Positions 51,201 through 62,012 of a stretch of DNA of 64,000 bases are shown one piece after another. The first letter of the stretch is position 1, and every line of letters starts with the position of its first letter. The DNA lies in the NCBI GenBank assembly GCA_964036195.1, contig OZ038457.1, forward strand, positions 19,619,147 to 19,683,146. Direction: 5' to 3'. This DNA is from Sphaerolaimus hirsutus (taxonomy: Eukaryota > Nematoda > Chromadorea > Monhysterida > Sphaerolaimidae). The notes beneath the pieces were generated by a model that saw only the letters and a program-made list of their open reading frames with translations, made no database searches and had not been told where the DNA came from. The position numbers and the translations under genes are program-made.

Positions 51201-54200
51201 CCAATTGACTTTACATTGCATTGCAATTGCATTTGAGTTTACATTTGACATTTTACAGGGCTTGGGACTGCCACCAGGGGAGTTATTTTTGAGGGGGGGG
51301 GCTTATTCAAAGATATACGATACTTGTCCTTAAACTCGCGAACTACCGCCACCTCACAAAGAATCAATCCATTCACCCCCCCCCCCCCACCCAGGAGCGA
51401 GCGGCATTCGAACGTCAACGCATGCAAATGCAACTGGAACTGGACGTGCTGCGGCGCGAACACGACGACAGTAGGACGCAGTTGGACAAACTGAAACAGG
51501 TGACCAAGTTGGAGAAGAGGGCCAAGGCGCAGAATGCGTTGAGGGTCACTGAGAATGTGGCCAATGAGAGGGAGGGATTTGTGAAGACTATTGACCATTT
51601 GAGGTGGGTGTTTGTGTTTGGGGGTGGATTTGTTTTTTATTTTTGTTAGCTTGCACAGCCGGCCAGGCGACATGTGCAGCCGGTGTTATTCAATGTGTGT
51701 TCTGTTTAATAAAAAGCCATCAAACATGGCATTCATATTCAGGTGTAACAATTATAGTGTGTAATAAAACATTTTATTACAAAAATACATGTTTACAACA
51801 CAATCCACATATTTACATCAATAGAAATGCATATCCATATTAGTATTGAAAAAATCTCTGCGAGATTTATATTTTTAAAATCCCAGAAAATATATAATTT
51901 TCTAAATTTTTTATGTTTTCTTAGAGATTTATTTAGAGAGATCTAAGAGATATAATTTGTTTTTTTTGTTTTTGAGATTTTCTGGGATTTTTAACAATAT
52001 CAGAAAATCTCTCAAATTCTGATATTTATATTTATTTATACATTTTCAGGTTTTGTGAGAGAGATTTAATTATATTTTATTCTTGAGGGATTTTCTGACA
52101 TTATATGTAATTATATTTGCCAAAAATTGATGATTTTTTCAATGCATATCCATATCTAGCCAACACAGTGCCCACAAGTCACCACACCACCAAATCCACC
52201 CCAAAAAACCCAGACAGCAAAACATCAAACTACAAGACGAGCGTGACGAAGTATTCACGGCCGTGCCGCCGCCCATCCAAACGTACAGCAGCCATTCGCA
52301 GTCGGTGCCGGGCTCCAAGAAGGACAGCAGCCAGATGCTGATGGATAGGGACGACGTGCTGCAGCACCAGGGCGGGTTGGCCAATGCTGGTGGCAATCCG
52401 TATGGACTGGATGATGATTTGCAGAATGGAAATGGGTGGGTGGGTGGTGGAGTTTGAGTGATTGTCTATGCCTATAGGTATTCACACAATAATTGACGTG
52501 TGTCGGTTGATGGCAGTTTTCAAATTGATTGATTGTCAAAAAAGGTTTTTAATATTTTCAATAATTCAGATATTTCATTTGAATAAGTTCACATTAAATA
52601 TAATTTACATTTTTACCCTTTCAATTCAAAATTCAATTGACAAATGAAACCAATATTGCTGCCGCATCAATCGCTGTGTGTAATTAAAACCATTTGGTTG
52701 TATTTTAACTTTCAGCATGCTGGGCGACGACGCGATGTATGACGAGGAAGTGGAGAGGGTGAATGCTGCACGCGAAGCACAACTTCCACCCGCAGGTGAA
52801 TCTCTTGAGGGCACTTCCGCAAGTATTTATCTAGATAGTTGACAAGAAGTGTGATAAGTTATGAGTAATATGATCAAGTTAAGTTCGATATTTATAAGTA
52901 TGTGGTGTGATAAGTAGTCAACTTTGGTAAGTAGTTGGTGACAAGCAGTTATCATCGATAAGTCAGGTGACGAAAAAAACTTATAAACTTCAAATACATC
53001 GCTGAATGACAATGATCCTCGCTTTTTCACTCATCCCCTCATCCCAACCGCACCACTTCACATAAAATACCACCCCCACTCAACCCCCCCCCCCCAGGCT
53101 CCATGCTGGGCGGCGGGGGCGCCTCCCTAGCGGACGAGCTGGCCGGCCTGACGGCCGAGCCGCGCGGCAACCAGCAGAGCGCCATGCAGCGCGGCGGCAG
53201 CGGCGCTGGGGCCTATGGATTGGGACTGGGCACGCCAGAGTATGCGGCTACGGATGATAATGATGAGGGGGTGGGTTGAGTGGCATGTATGGGGTCAAAT
53301 TCAATTGGACCCGCCTTGCTTTGTAAATAAATCTGGTGCCAGTCCCATGTCATGTAGAATGTCAAATATCATGCAAAGTGTCAACAGTACTGTAAAATGT
53401 CAAGTTTTTGTTATTACTGATGTTTTGACATTTTTCATGACATTTTACAATGATTTTTGACACAACATGAAATTTACTATTTTTCAGGGTATTTTACATT
53501 TTACAGGGTTTGGGATTGGCCCCTGGTACGTGACGTGCACTGTCAGAATTACAGCCTTTTAAGTGCATACACCCATACGCAGTTCGTTGGCGACACGGAC
53601 CCGGACCGCATATTCAAGGTGGTCTTCGTGGGCGATTCGGGCGTGGGCAAGACCTGCTTCTTGCATAGATTCTGCCACAACACGTTCAAACCCACATTCA
53701 GTGCGACCATCGGCGTCGACTTCACGGTGAAAAGCATCAGGGTGGGTGATAGGGTGGTCGCGCTGCAGCTGTGGGACACTGCGGGACAGGAAAGGTGCGC
53801 GCGGGGTTGGGATGCCATTCACAGACACTGTAAAACGTCATGCAACGTGTCAAGAGTCATGTAAAATGCCCTGTAAAATGGCAAACTTGTTTACAGGACA
53901 TTTTACATGACTATTGACACAATGCATGACATTTGACAGTATCCGAGAGTGCTCCCGGGTTGATCCTAATATTTGCCTGTAGCCCTAGTTGAACACAAAA
54001 ACGAGGCGCCAGGTTCCGGAGCATCACCAAGCAGTACTTCCGCAAGGCCGACGGCGTGGTGCTCATGTACGACGTCACCTCCGAGCTGTCGTTCATCAAC
54101 GTGCGCAACTGGATGAACAATGTTATGGTTAGTGGCGCCCCAGATATCGACAGCATTGTCCACTGGTGTAGGAAGATGTCCACCAGTGAGGGTGGACAAT

Positions 54201-55292
54201 CCCCAAAATGCACCTTCAAATGAAAAGCGCGCATACCGCAAATCCTTGAATAAGACCCCCCTCGAATAACCCCCCCCCCCTGTTGGCAAGGTAAGGTAAA
54301 AACTCCCCCTTTGAATAACTCCCCCCTCCCGAATAACTCCCCCCTCCCGAATAACTCCCCATGTGTATGAAAAGGATACAATACAAATTACATAAGAATA
54401 CTAGCCAATGGCAGTGACAGCAGACAAATACATGATGTGTATGTAGCGTATATATTTTTTAATAAAAATATTTTTGTTGTGTACAGTTTAAAACCTGAAT
54501 AACATGAGTTGACAGACTGCATCTGCAATGATTTGAGTCAAAGTTTTCTGAGGAAAAAATAACTCCGCTTCGAATAAGCGCCCCCTCAAAAACATCTGAC
54601 GAAAAATAACTCCCCTGGAGTCTTATTCGAGGACTAAGGGTATTTTAAAATTTGCGGTAAAATGTAAATAGGACAGGTCTTCCGCATTCAACGCTTCAAA
54701 CTGACAGCTAAACGTTTTTTTTTGAAAAAATCGTCTCAAATGTGGCACTAGACACGCTACTTAACTAGTGGAAGATTTAATCGCGCACCCCCCCCCCAAC
54801 AACAGGAGGGCGTCGAGTCGGGCTGCGTGCTGTGCCTGGTGGGCAACAAGGTGGACATCCTCGAGGGCGGCGCCACGCCCGGCGACAGCTGCACCAGGGC
54901 GGTGACCAGCGACGACGGGTCCAAGCTGGCCGACAGCTACGGCTGCCTGTTCTTCGAGACGAGCGCGTGCAGCGGACACGGCGTGCCAGAGTGCATGCGA
55001 GCCATGGCCGTGTTAGTGGGCGCAGTCAATTGGGGTCGATGCTTCACTTGTCACAAGCTACTTGTCACTTGTCACATGTTGACTTGTCATTTGGCAAATC
55101 ACAAATACCGAAGTGAACTTATTGTTACGCATTCCACAAGTGCATAATTGCACTCAAGACATGGCGCATTTCTTACTTTGTTTTGTGACCCCACCCATAC
55201 CCAGGCACCTGCAAGAACGCGAGGACCAACATTTAGAAGAGGCGCTCAAGCTCGATTTAGCCCCACCAAAGAAGAAAGGATGTTGCAAATGA
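48261..55292 (+). CDS. CRACR2A: EF-hand / coiled-coil / Rab GTPase of the CRACR2A-Rab44 type, right copy
   Basis: Same architecture as the minus-strand copy at 4486-13418. Exons: 48261-48392, 48693-48798, 48861-48940, 49239-49318, 50127-50364, 50740-50835, 50912-50983, 51395-51603, 52214-52435, 52716-52795, 53098-53270, 53583-53794, 54013-54127, 54806-55011, 55205-55292; 702 residues. EF loop 2 (residues 63-74, D-x-D-x-N-G...E-E) is canonical. EF loop 1 (28-39) has K at position 5 and D at position 12, so Ca2+ binding there may be weak or altered. Few residue differences from the other copy (for example DLAPP against DIAPP near the C-terminus). The gene starts at the first ATG after the upstream repeats; an upstream in-frame extension lacks ATG. 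AATAAA at 55600-55605. Confidence 0.9.
49484..49912. repeat. TACCGTATTACCTCGAATTA...GGTAATACGGTA element
   Basis: TIRs TACCGTATTACCTCGAA / TTCGAGGTAATACGGTA with TAACCCCCCC words; in the GTPase intron 4, right arm. The left arm has only a remnant near 12100. Confidence 0.65.
51841..52144. mobile_element. Word-array insertion with GAGATTT words in the GTPase intron 8 (right arm only)
   Basis: Begins after a GCATATCCATAT copy (51828-51839) with ATTGAAAAAATC and ends GATTTTTTCAAT before a second copy at 52145-52156. The left arm has the stretch once (near 8495). The interior is built of AGAGATTT / AAATCTCT words. The target duplication is longer than 8 bp, so it is not a typical hAT event. Confidence 0.55.
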
Positions 55293-55599
55293 AAAAAAAA
55301 TGTTTGAACATTTCTGGCAGTGATTACTGATGGCACGAGCTTTCTGTGCAATGAAACACAGAAAACAAGAGATATATTTACCGTATTTTCTCGAAATACC
55401 CCCAGGGGTTTTTTCCGAGTGAAAATTTTGAGGGGGAGGTATTTCGAGGGGGGAGGGGGTGTATTTCGAATAAATACGGCACGCTTTACTCCGGTTTGTA
55501 CAGAAACATACATTTTTCTGACTTGTGATTCATTCGAATCAATGGGTGAAAGCCTCCAGAATGTCTTCCTCTAACCAAAAAAATGCTATTTCAACAATC

Positions 55600-55605
55600 A
55601 ATAAA
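55600..55605 (+). terminator. Polyadenylation signal AATAAA of the GTPase gene (right copy)
   Basis: AATAAA about 310 nt after the stop, conserved on the minus strand of the left copy near 4150-4165. Confidence 0.5.
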
Positions 55606-55680
55606 TAATAAACAACAAAACGCCTAAATTCGTGACAGCAGCTCAGAAACAATTCATTGTGTCAGCAACAGAATGTCAAC

Positions 55681-56472
55681 CAGAGTTGTTAAAATACCGG
55701 TATTTTTGGAAAGTGTAAGTGTAAGTGTAAATACACTTTCCAAATTTTGAGTATGGATACCAAAAGTGTAAGGTATTTTAAAAATACCTAGGAAAGTGTA
55801 AAAAAAGTGTAAGTGTAAAAAAATTTTTTAGAAAGAGCTCTCACTGTTGAGCATTATAATACACCACTGTTTTCACCTTTAGATCAATATATTTGTCATT
55901 TTTATGCATCATTTCACATTTTACTGCCTTTTATGAAACATTTCAGACTGTAGCAAATACTGTAGTGGTATGTAGTTCACTAATAATGGCACTTTTTCAG
56001 TGTTGATATTTACTGATTAAGCAATGCAATACACACTGCTTAAATGCAAGATTGGACATGCAGCAAATGTCAATGCAAAAGCCAGTTGACTTTGTGTCCA
56101 GCTGGTGAATTTCCATTGATCTTGTCCTTTTTACAAAAGTATGATGAAACTATAGAATACCATGAGTACTGATCAAAGGTTGGAGATCAAAGGCCAGTTT
56201 GTACATTTGCCATATTTTCTACATTCAATGCATAACTGCATGTGTGCACTGTGCAGTTATTTTTTGTACATGACCCTATTTTATGCTTTTTCAAAAGCAT
56301 AAAACAGGGCCATCTGAAAGAAAAAAATACACTTTCTGTACCCGGGTATTTTGCTCAGGAAAGTGTAAAAAAAGTGTATGGGTATTTTATGAAAGTGTAA
56401 GTGTAAGTGTAAATATAAATACCCATTTACCCGGGTATTTCGGGTAAGTGTAAATACACTTTCGCAACTCTG
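55681..56472. mobile_element. hAT-like element with AGTGTAA words inside the last AIMP2 coding exon (right arm only)
   Basis: TIRs CAGAGTTG / CAACTCTG with TSD ATGTCAAC (55673-55680 and 56473-56480). Ends are arrays of AAGTGTAAGTGTAA, a word differing from the ACGTAAA sister elements although the TIR is the same. The left arm at 4073-4090 is uninterrupted coding sequence. Confidence 0.9.
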
Positions 56473-57934
56473 ATGTCAACCATGTTCGGCTTGTTGCCGC
56501 AAGCGAACCTGCAGTGCGGCAATTGAATTGAGTCGATTAAAAAAAGAATTTTTTAAAGACAATAACCGACTTGCACTGTTTGCTGGGCCCAAAAAGCGCG
56601 CCAATTTGTTCTGGATGCCCAGCAGATCCACCAGCTGTGGCAAAGTCACAGGCCAAAGCGAAGCACTCATCCAAAGACAGCCCGTTGCGAGCCTGGGAAA
56701 ATTTGCAGAAAATAAAATTTGCACATTGTGTGTGGGGCCAATGCTGGAGTTTCATATTTAGCTTTTTCATATCAGTTTCATATTTAGGTGTTTGCATTCA
56801 ATGAGAAACTGAGAAATGTTGAATACAGTATAATGTCGAATTGGCCGACAGGGTTTTTCGTCACACAATTTGATAGGGATTTGGTCAAGATGTGGACGTA
56901 TTTTTTGTCAAGTGTTTAAAATACACCAATATAAAACAAAAATAAGACCCATTTAGCGGCACCTTATAAACTTTTTAAGCCACACAATCTAGTCCTAATA
57001 CAAATGCACAAAATACGATCCAACCTTGATTGGCTTGTCCAGAACACTTTCTACTTCTGGCAACAAGCCAGCCAGCAGCGCCAAAGTGCGCAGCGCACCC
57101 ACACCGACCGTCCGAATGCCGTTGTGATCGACACACAGCAGGCCGCCTGAAGATTCGACTTTGTTGTGAGAAGTGATTTTGTAAATAGTAGATAAAATGA
57201 AGGAATGCATGAATCAGTCATGCATGTAGAATATATATTCAGCCGTTACATCTTCTTAGTTACTGCTTTCAAAATGCCAAGCGAATATTTGTTGCCTTTT
57301 GAAGTACCCATAATTTGGAAAAAATCCGTGTAAAAAAGAAGTATGTGTGCTTACACTTAATTTTTACAGTGTGTCTACACCTAAGAACAGACTTGTTGTA
57401 AGTCTGCCGAGCCGACTAACCCCTGTTGAAAATAACATCAATTTGGAGAGCTACTTCGTAGCGCAATCTTTGAAAGGAGCCAACGCGTCGCAGAGAACCC
57501 GCGCGTCTGCGTCAAATTAAAATCCATACATTTCTCAGTATTTTTTAATTAAAAATCAAGTAAAAACACCCAACCTCCCATAGAGCTATGGGTGTAGCTG
57601 CGCACTTGCAAACGACCGCCAAGGCAAACGGCCATAAATGCGGGAAGCCAAGCGGCAGAGTTGTCGCTGTCGCCGCTGAGGCTGATTGTGATCGTGTTCG
57701 AATGAGACGATTTTGTCTGGGTGGGTGGAGCTTAGGTTTCCTTTTTAGCGATTATTGCAGCCTTTACTTCTAAAAAAACGAAAACGAAAAATCGATTTCG
57801 AGAAAATTTTATTTTTAATTTCATTTCCAATTGTCAGCTAGTGATGCATGTCCAATGGGCGCGCTCGCTGATCATCGTAAAGTTCCAAATGTTGATTATA
57901 AAGTGTCAAATTAGTGACAAATGTGTGGTGCGAA

Positions 57935-58098
57935 TTGGCCCCACACACGCTAGTTGACATTGACACAAATGTCAACTGGTTCCGATCACAATTCAATGCT
58001 TGCTGGCGAGCCAACAATCGACCTTCAAATACAAGCTTGGAATTGGGACCGGAACCAGTTGACATTTGTGTCAATGTCAACTAGCGTGTGTGGGGCCA
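57935..58098. repeat. TAGTTGAC foldback MITE in AIMP2 intron 2 (right arm only)
   Basis: GGCCCCACACACGCTAGTTG... to its reverse complement, with the GACACAAATGTCAACTGG core. No counterpart in the left AIMP2 intron. Confidence 0.75.
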
Positions 58099-58986
58099 TT
58101 CCAGATGAAATTTCCGCGCTCAACTTAATTTTCGAGTTACCGACTTTTAGAACTGGACAGCTCACCGGCGGCATTTTGTTGTACTGTTGCGCACAACGAC
58201 GACAATATTTCCAAACGCACCAGCGCCTTGAACCCGCCAGTCTGAAACACCTCGCACGGCACAACCTCTCCCTTGATCGGAACGGGACAATAAACATTCC
58301 TATGTCCATTTTCAGCGGCACCCCTTTGAAGTTTATTCAGACGCGCAGTCATGGATCTGACCGCGCTGAGGGCGGCGTCTAAATCGTGAGTGGGTATGGA
58401 TCGGACGATTGTTGGCTGCACTCCAATTCAGGGCTCGCATCATTCGTTGTTGAAGTTGGAACGGCTGCAGGAGCGCTGGTTTTGGTAGTGACGCAGTTGG
58501 AAGACACCTGGATGGTGGTGAGAGTGGACAGGCAGTATTACACCAGGTTCTAATTTTATTTCACTTAGGATGAATACAAATTCATATTTTTTTAAAAAGG
58601 ACGCGGGTTTATTTTTTCGCCAGCAAAATTTGAAGAGGATTAATTCGAGGTTTCTTCATTTCGTCAGAAAATTTCGTAAGGATCGTAGTAAATAGTTGGC
58701 ATTTGCGTACCCAAAACAGCTAATAAATGTGTCCAAACAGGATATAAATATTTGAACATAAGAACGTAGACAGCTACACAAACTAGTCTATGTGTAGCTG
58801 CAATGCAAGTTAGCAGTAATAAATACATCATGTACATTGCATACATGATGTACATCATTCCGGGGGGGGGGGGTATTTCGAGGGGAGGTTTATCATTTCC
58901 CCAGCCCAAATAATGATATAATTATTTTGAGGGGGTTAATTCGAGGGGGGTTAATTCAAGGGGGGATGATTCGAGGTAACACAGTA

Positions 58987-59224
58987 CACTCGGCGTACGT
59001 GATACTCTGCCCTCGCACTGATTTATGTCTCGTGTTGGAAGCGTGCCAATGATTATTAAATCATGCGATTTCCGTAAAAATATGAAAAAAATTCATTGAT
59101 GTGAATATGTTAATGAATAACATTATAACAACAATCAATTTTGTCATCTTTTTATGAAACTCGGACGCGTTAACCATCGTTGGCACACTTCCAGCGGGAA
59201 CCAAGCGTGCAGGGTGTAAAGTAA
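58987..59224. repeat. Dispersed foldback repeat, right-arm copy
   Basis: Matches 24425-24660 almost base for base (CACTCGGCGTACGTGATACT to GTGTAAAGTAACCGGAGTAT). It lies just inside AIMP2 intron 1 of the right copy and is absent from the left copy. Confidence 0.6.
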
Positions 59225-59839
59225 CCGGAGTATATGCATGTACACAAGCACCAGCCTCAGCTCGAGAAGCTAAAACCGCTTGTCTCAAACTAAAACCGCG
59301 CCCAGGCTTACACACCTGAGGCCCATTTGTCACGAGCGCACCACATGCATGCAGACTCTTCATGGGATACACCCCGGGCACAGTGGGACTCAGATCGGCC
59401 GGCGGGTGCGCCAAAGGCTTCAGGGGGTACATTCTCTCGCAAATGGAACCTATGCTGCGAAAACAGATGGGTTTGTGATGTTACAAAATGGCGATTCGTT
59501 GGTCATACATTTTACCGAAAGGCAAGGGGTTGTCAGGAACTTGAATGTTGAATTCAAGAAACGCTAGAAAAATCGACGTTAAGATGTATGTTTGTTGATA
59601 TGGCATGGCAACTTTTGATTTCATGAAGACGCTCACAAACAAGAAAATTCACGACCAAAAAGTAAAAAAGTTAAATGACCAGTACCGGAATGAGAACGCA
59701 AAAAAGCTAACAAACAAAAAAGTGCATTACAGTTGAATAATGCTGTACTGATAACAACCACGACGTAAAATAGTGACATAAAATTTTAAAAGCACCAAAG
59801 GAATATTCAGACCCGGCGACAAACAACGTTTGGCAAATG

Positions 59840-60503
59840 AAGGGTGTGCTTCTAAAAGTTCTGATCTACAAATTTTTCAAATTTGAGTTAGACCATTTTT
59901 GGGGTCCCCATAAACATGTGCTTCAAAAAAATATATAATATGTGGGGGGTGCAAAATTCAATTTTGAGATTTGGGGGGTCGAAAAAAGCAAAAAAATCGC
60001 AAAATACGGTTTTTGAAATTTTAAAAGTACCGATCTACAAGCCTTTTCAGCTTTTGTGTCTTTAAAAGTACCGATCTACACACTTTTTTAAAAAATTTTC
60101 TTTTAAATGTACCGATCTGCACATTATTTTTTGTGCTTCTAAAAGTACCGATGTCAGATCGGCGTCTGATTCAGCAAAAACTCATTTTGTGCTTTTTTAT
60201 TATGGGTAAAAGTACCGATCTACAGCTGTCTGATTTTGCGCTTTAAAAAATATCGATCTACATGCTATTACCAATTTGTTCCTTGAAATGTACTGTACTA
60301 CAAAAATATAATTCACTAAATTTTTTTATAGCTAGTGTTATGTGTATAATCAATGATTATACCCATGCATGTGGATACCCAACAATATGGCCGAAATAGC
60401 CATACCCAATACCCATGTATGGGTATTGCATACTCCAAACTTTCAATTGCGATTATCTCAAAATCGATTTTTTGTAGATCGGTACTTTTAGAAGCACACC
60501 CTT
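59840..60503. mobile_element. Word-array element with TACCGATCTACA words
   Basis: Long TIRs AAGGGTGTGCTTCTAAAAGT / ACTTTTAGAAGCACACCCTT with flanking CAAATG copies (59834-59839, 60504-60509). About eight interspersed copies of AAAAGTACCGATCTACA fill the interior. The flank duplication looks like 6 bp, so the superfamily is uncertain. Confidence 0.6.
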
Positions 60504-60614
60504 CAAATGCAACAGAAAAGAGATTCCACCACGCGAACCAGTACAAATTATTAGCACATGAGAGATTTGCAACACATCAAATTTTCACATTACTCATCTG
60601 CATCGCGGTCGATC

Positions 60615-61120
60615 TCAGATTCGACTTTTTTTGTAGTCGTCAACAGCGAGTTGCTCCTCTTTGACTTTCTCGGCTTTTTTACGGGCATCTTCGTTTCGGG
60701 CCTGAGTGAAAGCTCTATAATGTGAAATGAGTTGGAAAAAAAAGTTCTGAATAGAAAAATGCTTGATTTTCCCTTGAAAGATGAAATTTATAGGTATTTA
60801 GATACTTAAATACTTACGAGCTTCGGTTACCGATAGTTTTAGTTAATCGACGGTGAACTATGCGCGAACCACCTTCAAAAAAGTGTAAAAACACTTTTAA
60901 AAAATGACCCGAAAAACATCTCAAACAAGAATGCAAGTACTGATAAATACCAACTGACCTGCATCCTAACGACCATTATCAGACGGTCACATTTTTTCAG
61001 CACATCAGTCAACTCATCAAACTCATCATCATCATCACTTTCACTATCACCTTCACTGTGTTTTGAATCAATTTTCAGGGTTCGTTCACGCAGAGCCATC
61101 ATGAAATCCGACATCAGAAT
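60615..61120 (-). CDS. Candidate 3' exons downstream of the helicase exon, unassigned
   Basis: Three open segments on the helicase strand have plausible splice sites. 60959-61120 encodes an acidic stretch (DSESDDDDEFDELTDVLKKC) between cag and gtcagt. 60818-60872 ends at a gtaagt donor. 60615-60714 encodes ARNEDARKKAEKVKEEQL and ends in TGA. The last two join in phase; the join to the first does not fit. They may be the C-terminus of the helicase gene or a separate gene. I recognise no domain. Confidence 0.35.
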
Positions 61121-61662
61121 CTGATTAGGGGGGGGGGGGTTGTAAAGCATCGACCAGGTGCCACTCCCAGACCCTGTAAAATGTCATGCGTCATGTAAAA
61201 GACCCTGTAAAATGTTATGTGTAAAAGACCCTGTTAAGTGTCAAATATCATGTAAAAGACACTGTAGAGTTTCATGTGTATCCAAATCTTATTTTATCGT
61301 ATCCAGGGTAAAATTCTTCCCGCTGGATTCGGAATATTCGATTTGTTGGACCATTTTGAATATGTTTTGAAGTGGTTTGAAATTTTGTTGTCGAGCACAT
61401 TTACACCTTTCTTTTTCTACCTGCAAATAACCATATGAAATTGTCAATTACTATTGTGTGTTGTCATTATACACGCATTTTCAAACAAAACCATACTTCA
61501 AATTAAAATGATTCAAAATGATTTTCCATTTACCTATGATAACAAAACGATAAAATTTCAGAATTATTTTAAATAAAATTCTTAAATTTTAGTGTTTTTC
61601 CCGCTGCATGAATCCAAATGGCAACAGTAACCATCTCAAAAATAGCAGCACAGACGACTTAC

Positions 61663-61869
61663 CCTGTCTCTGGGTCCTAGCAATTTCATTGGAGACCACA
61701 TTGTACACCACGATGAGGCTGCACTGATTAATGTCGAGGCCCTCCTCAGCCACCGAAGTAGCCACCAGAATCTTGGCTTGACCTCGCCTGAACATGGCCA
61801 AATTCCGCAGCATGGCGCTCGTGTTCGCGCTGGGGGCGGAGTCTAGCGTCGTCGACGTCGATCGGGTAC
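61663..61869 (-). CDS. RIG-I/Dicer-type DExH helicase, exon with motif V and degenerate motif VI
   Basis: One 207-nt exon between an acceptor (acaag before GTACCC) and a donor (gtaagt). It encodes FRRGQAKILVATSVAEEGLDI, then NQCSLIVVYNVVSNEIARTQRQ. The VATSVAEEGLDI block and the following NEIA-x-x-Q stretch are typical of the second RecA domain of RIG-I-like and Dicer-related helicases, which sense or process double-stranded RNA. The usual Q-x-RGR-x-R of motif VI would continue in the next exon, which I could not place. The DExD/H exons would lie further upstream on the minus strand, at higher coordinates and possibly past the window. Confidence 0.72.
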
Positions 61870-62012
61870 CTTGTTTTAGAATGTAAATAAGTAAAAGCAC
61901 GGCAAAAGAGAGGTGGCAAACGGTACGGTAAGTATTTTGCGGTAAACGGAAAATACATGTTCAATTTTGAGGCAAACGCTACGCCACAGTAAATTTCTAC
62001 AACTGCTTGCAA

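Larger units (their letters stand above)
56427..59432 (-). pseudogene. AIMP2: AIMP2-like gene, right copy, disrupted by a frameshift and a transposon
   Basis: Counterpart of 42-4102. Exon 1 (59316-59432) is intact. Exon 2 (58221-58507) is 287 nt against 288: one C is missing near 58393, so translation stops soon after SSDPYP. Exon 3 (about 57586-57731) lacks nine bases in frame. The exon encoding GGLLCVDHNGIRTVGVGALRTLALL (about 57030-57152) is recognisable. In the last exon a 792-bp hAT element (55681-56472) is inserted after the MVDI codons; the frame then runs into the element and ends at 56427. Real loss of function on one haplotype is likely, but the exon 2 frameshift alone could be a homopolymer sequencing error. 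Confidence 0.7.
40618..59472. repeat. Right arm of the giant inverted repeat
   Basis: Reverse complement of 1-21508. Insertions private to this arm include hAT elements at 41469-42320, 42353-43322 and 55681-56472, the 51841-52144 element and a longer minisatellite at 44112-44300. Insertions private to the other arm are at 2087, 5547, 10013 and 14033. Sequence continues into 59473-64000 without a partner in this window. Confidence 0.93.

Noticed and set aside
1-59472. A programmed biological inversion system
   Set aside because: No recombinase, no site-specific inverted recognition sites at the arm ends, and an N placeholder at the junction; haplotype mis-joining explains the data better.
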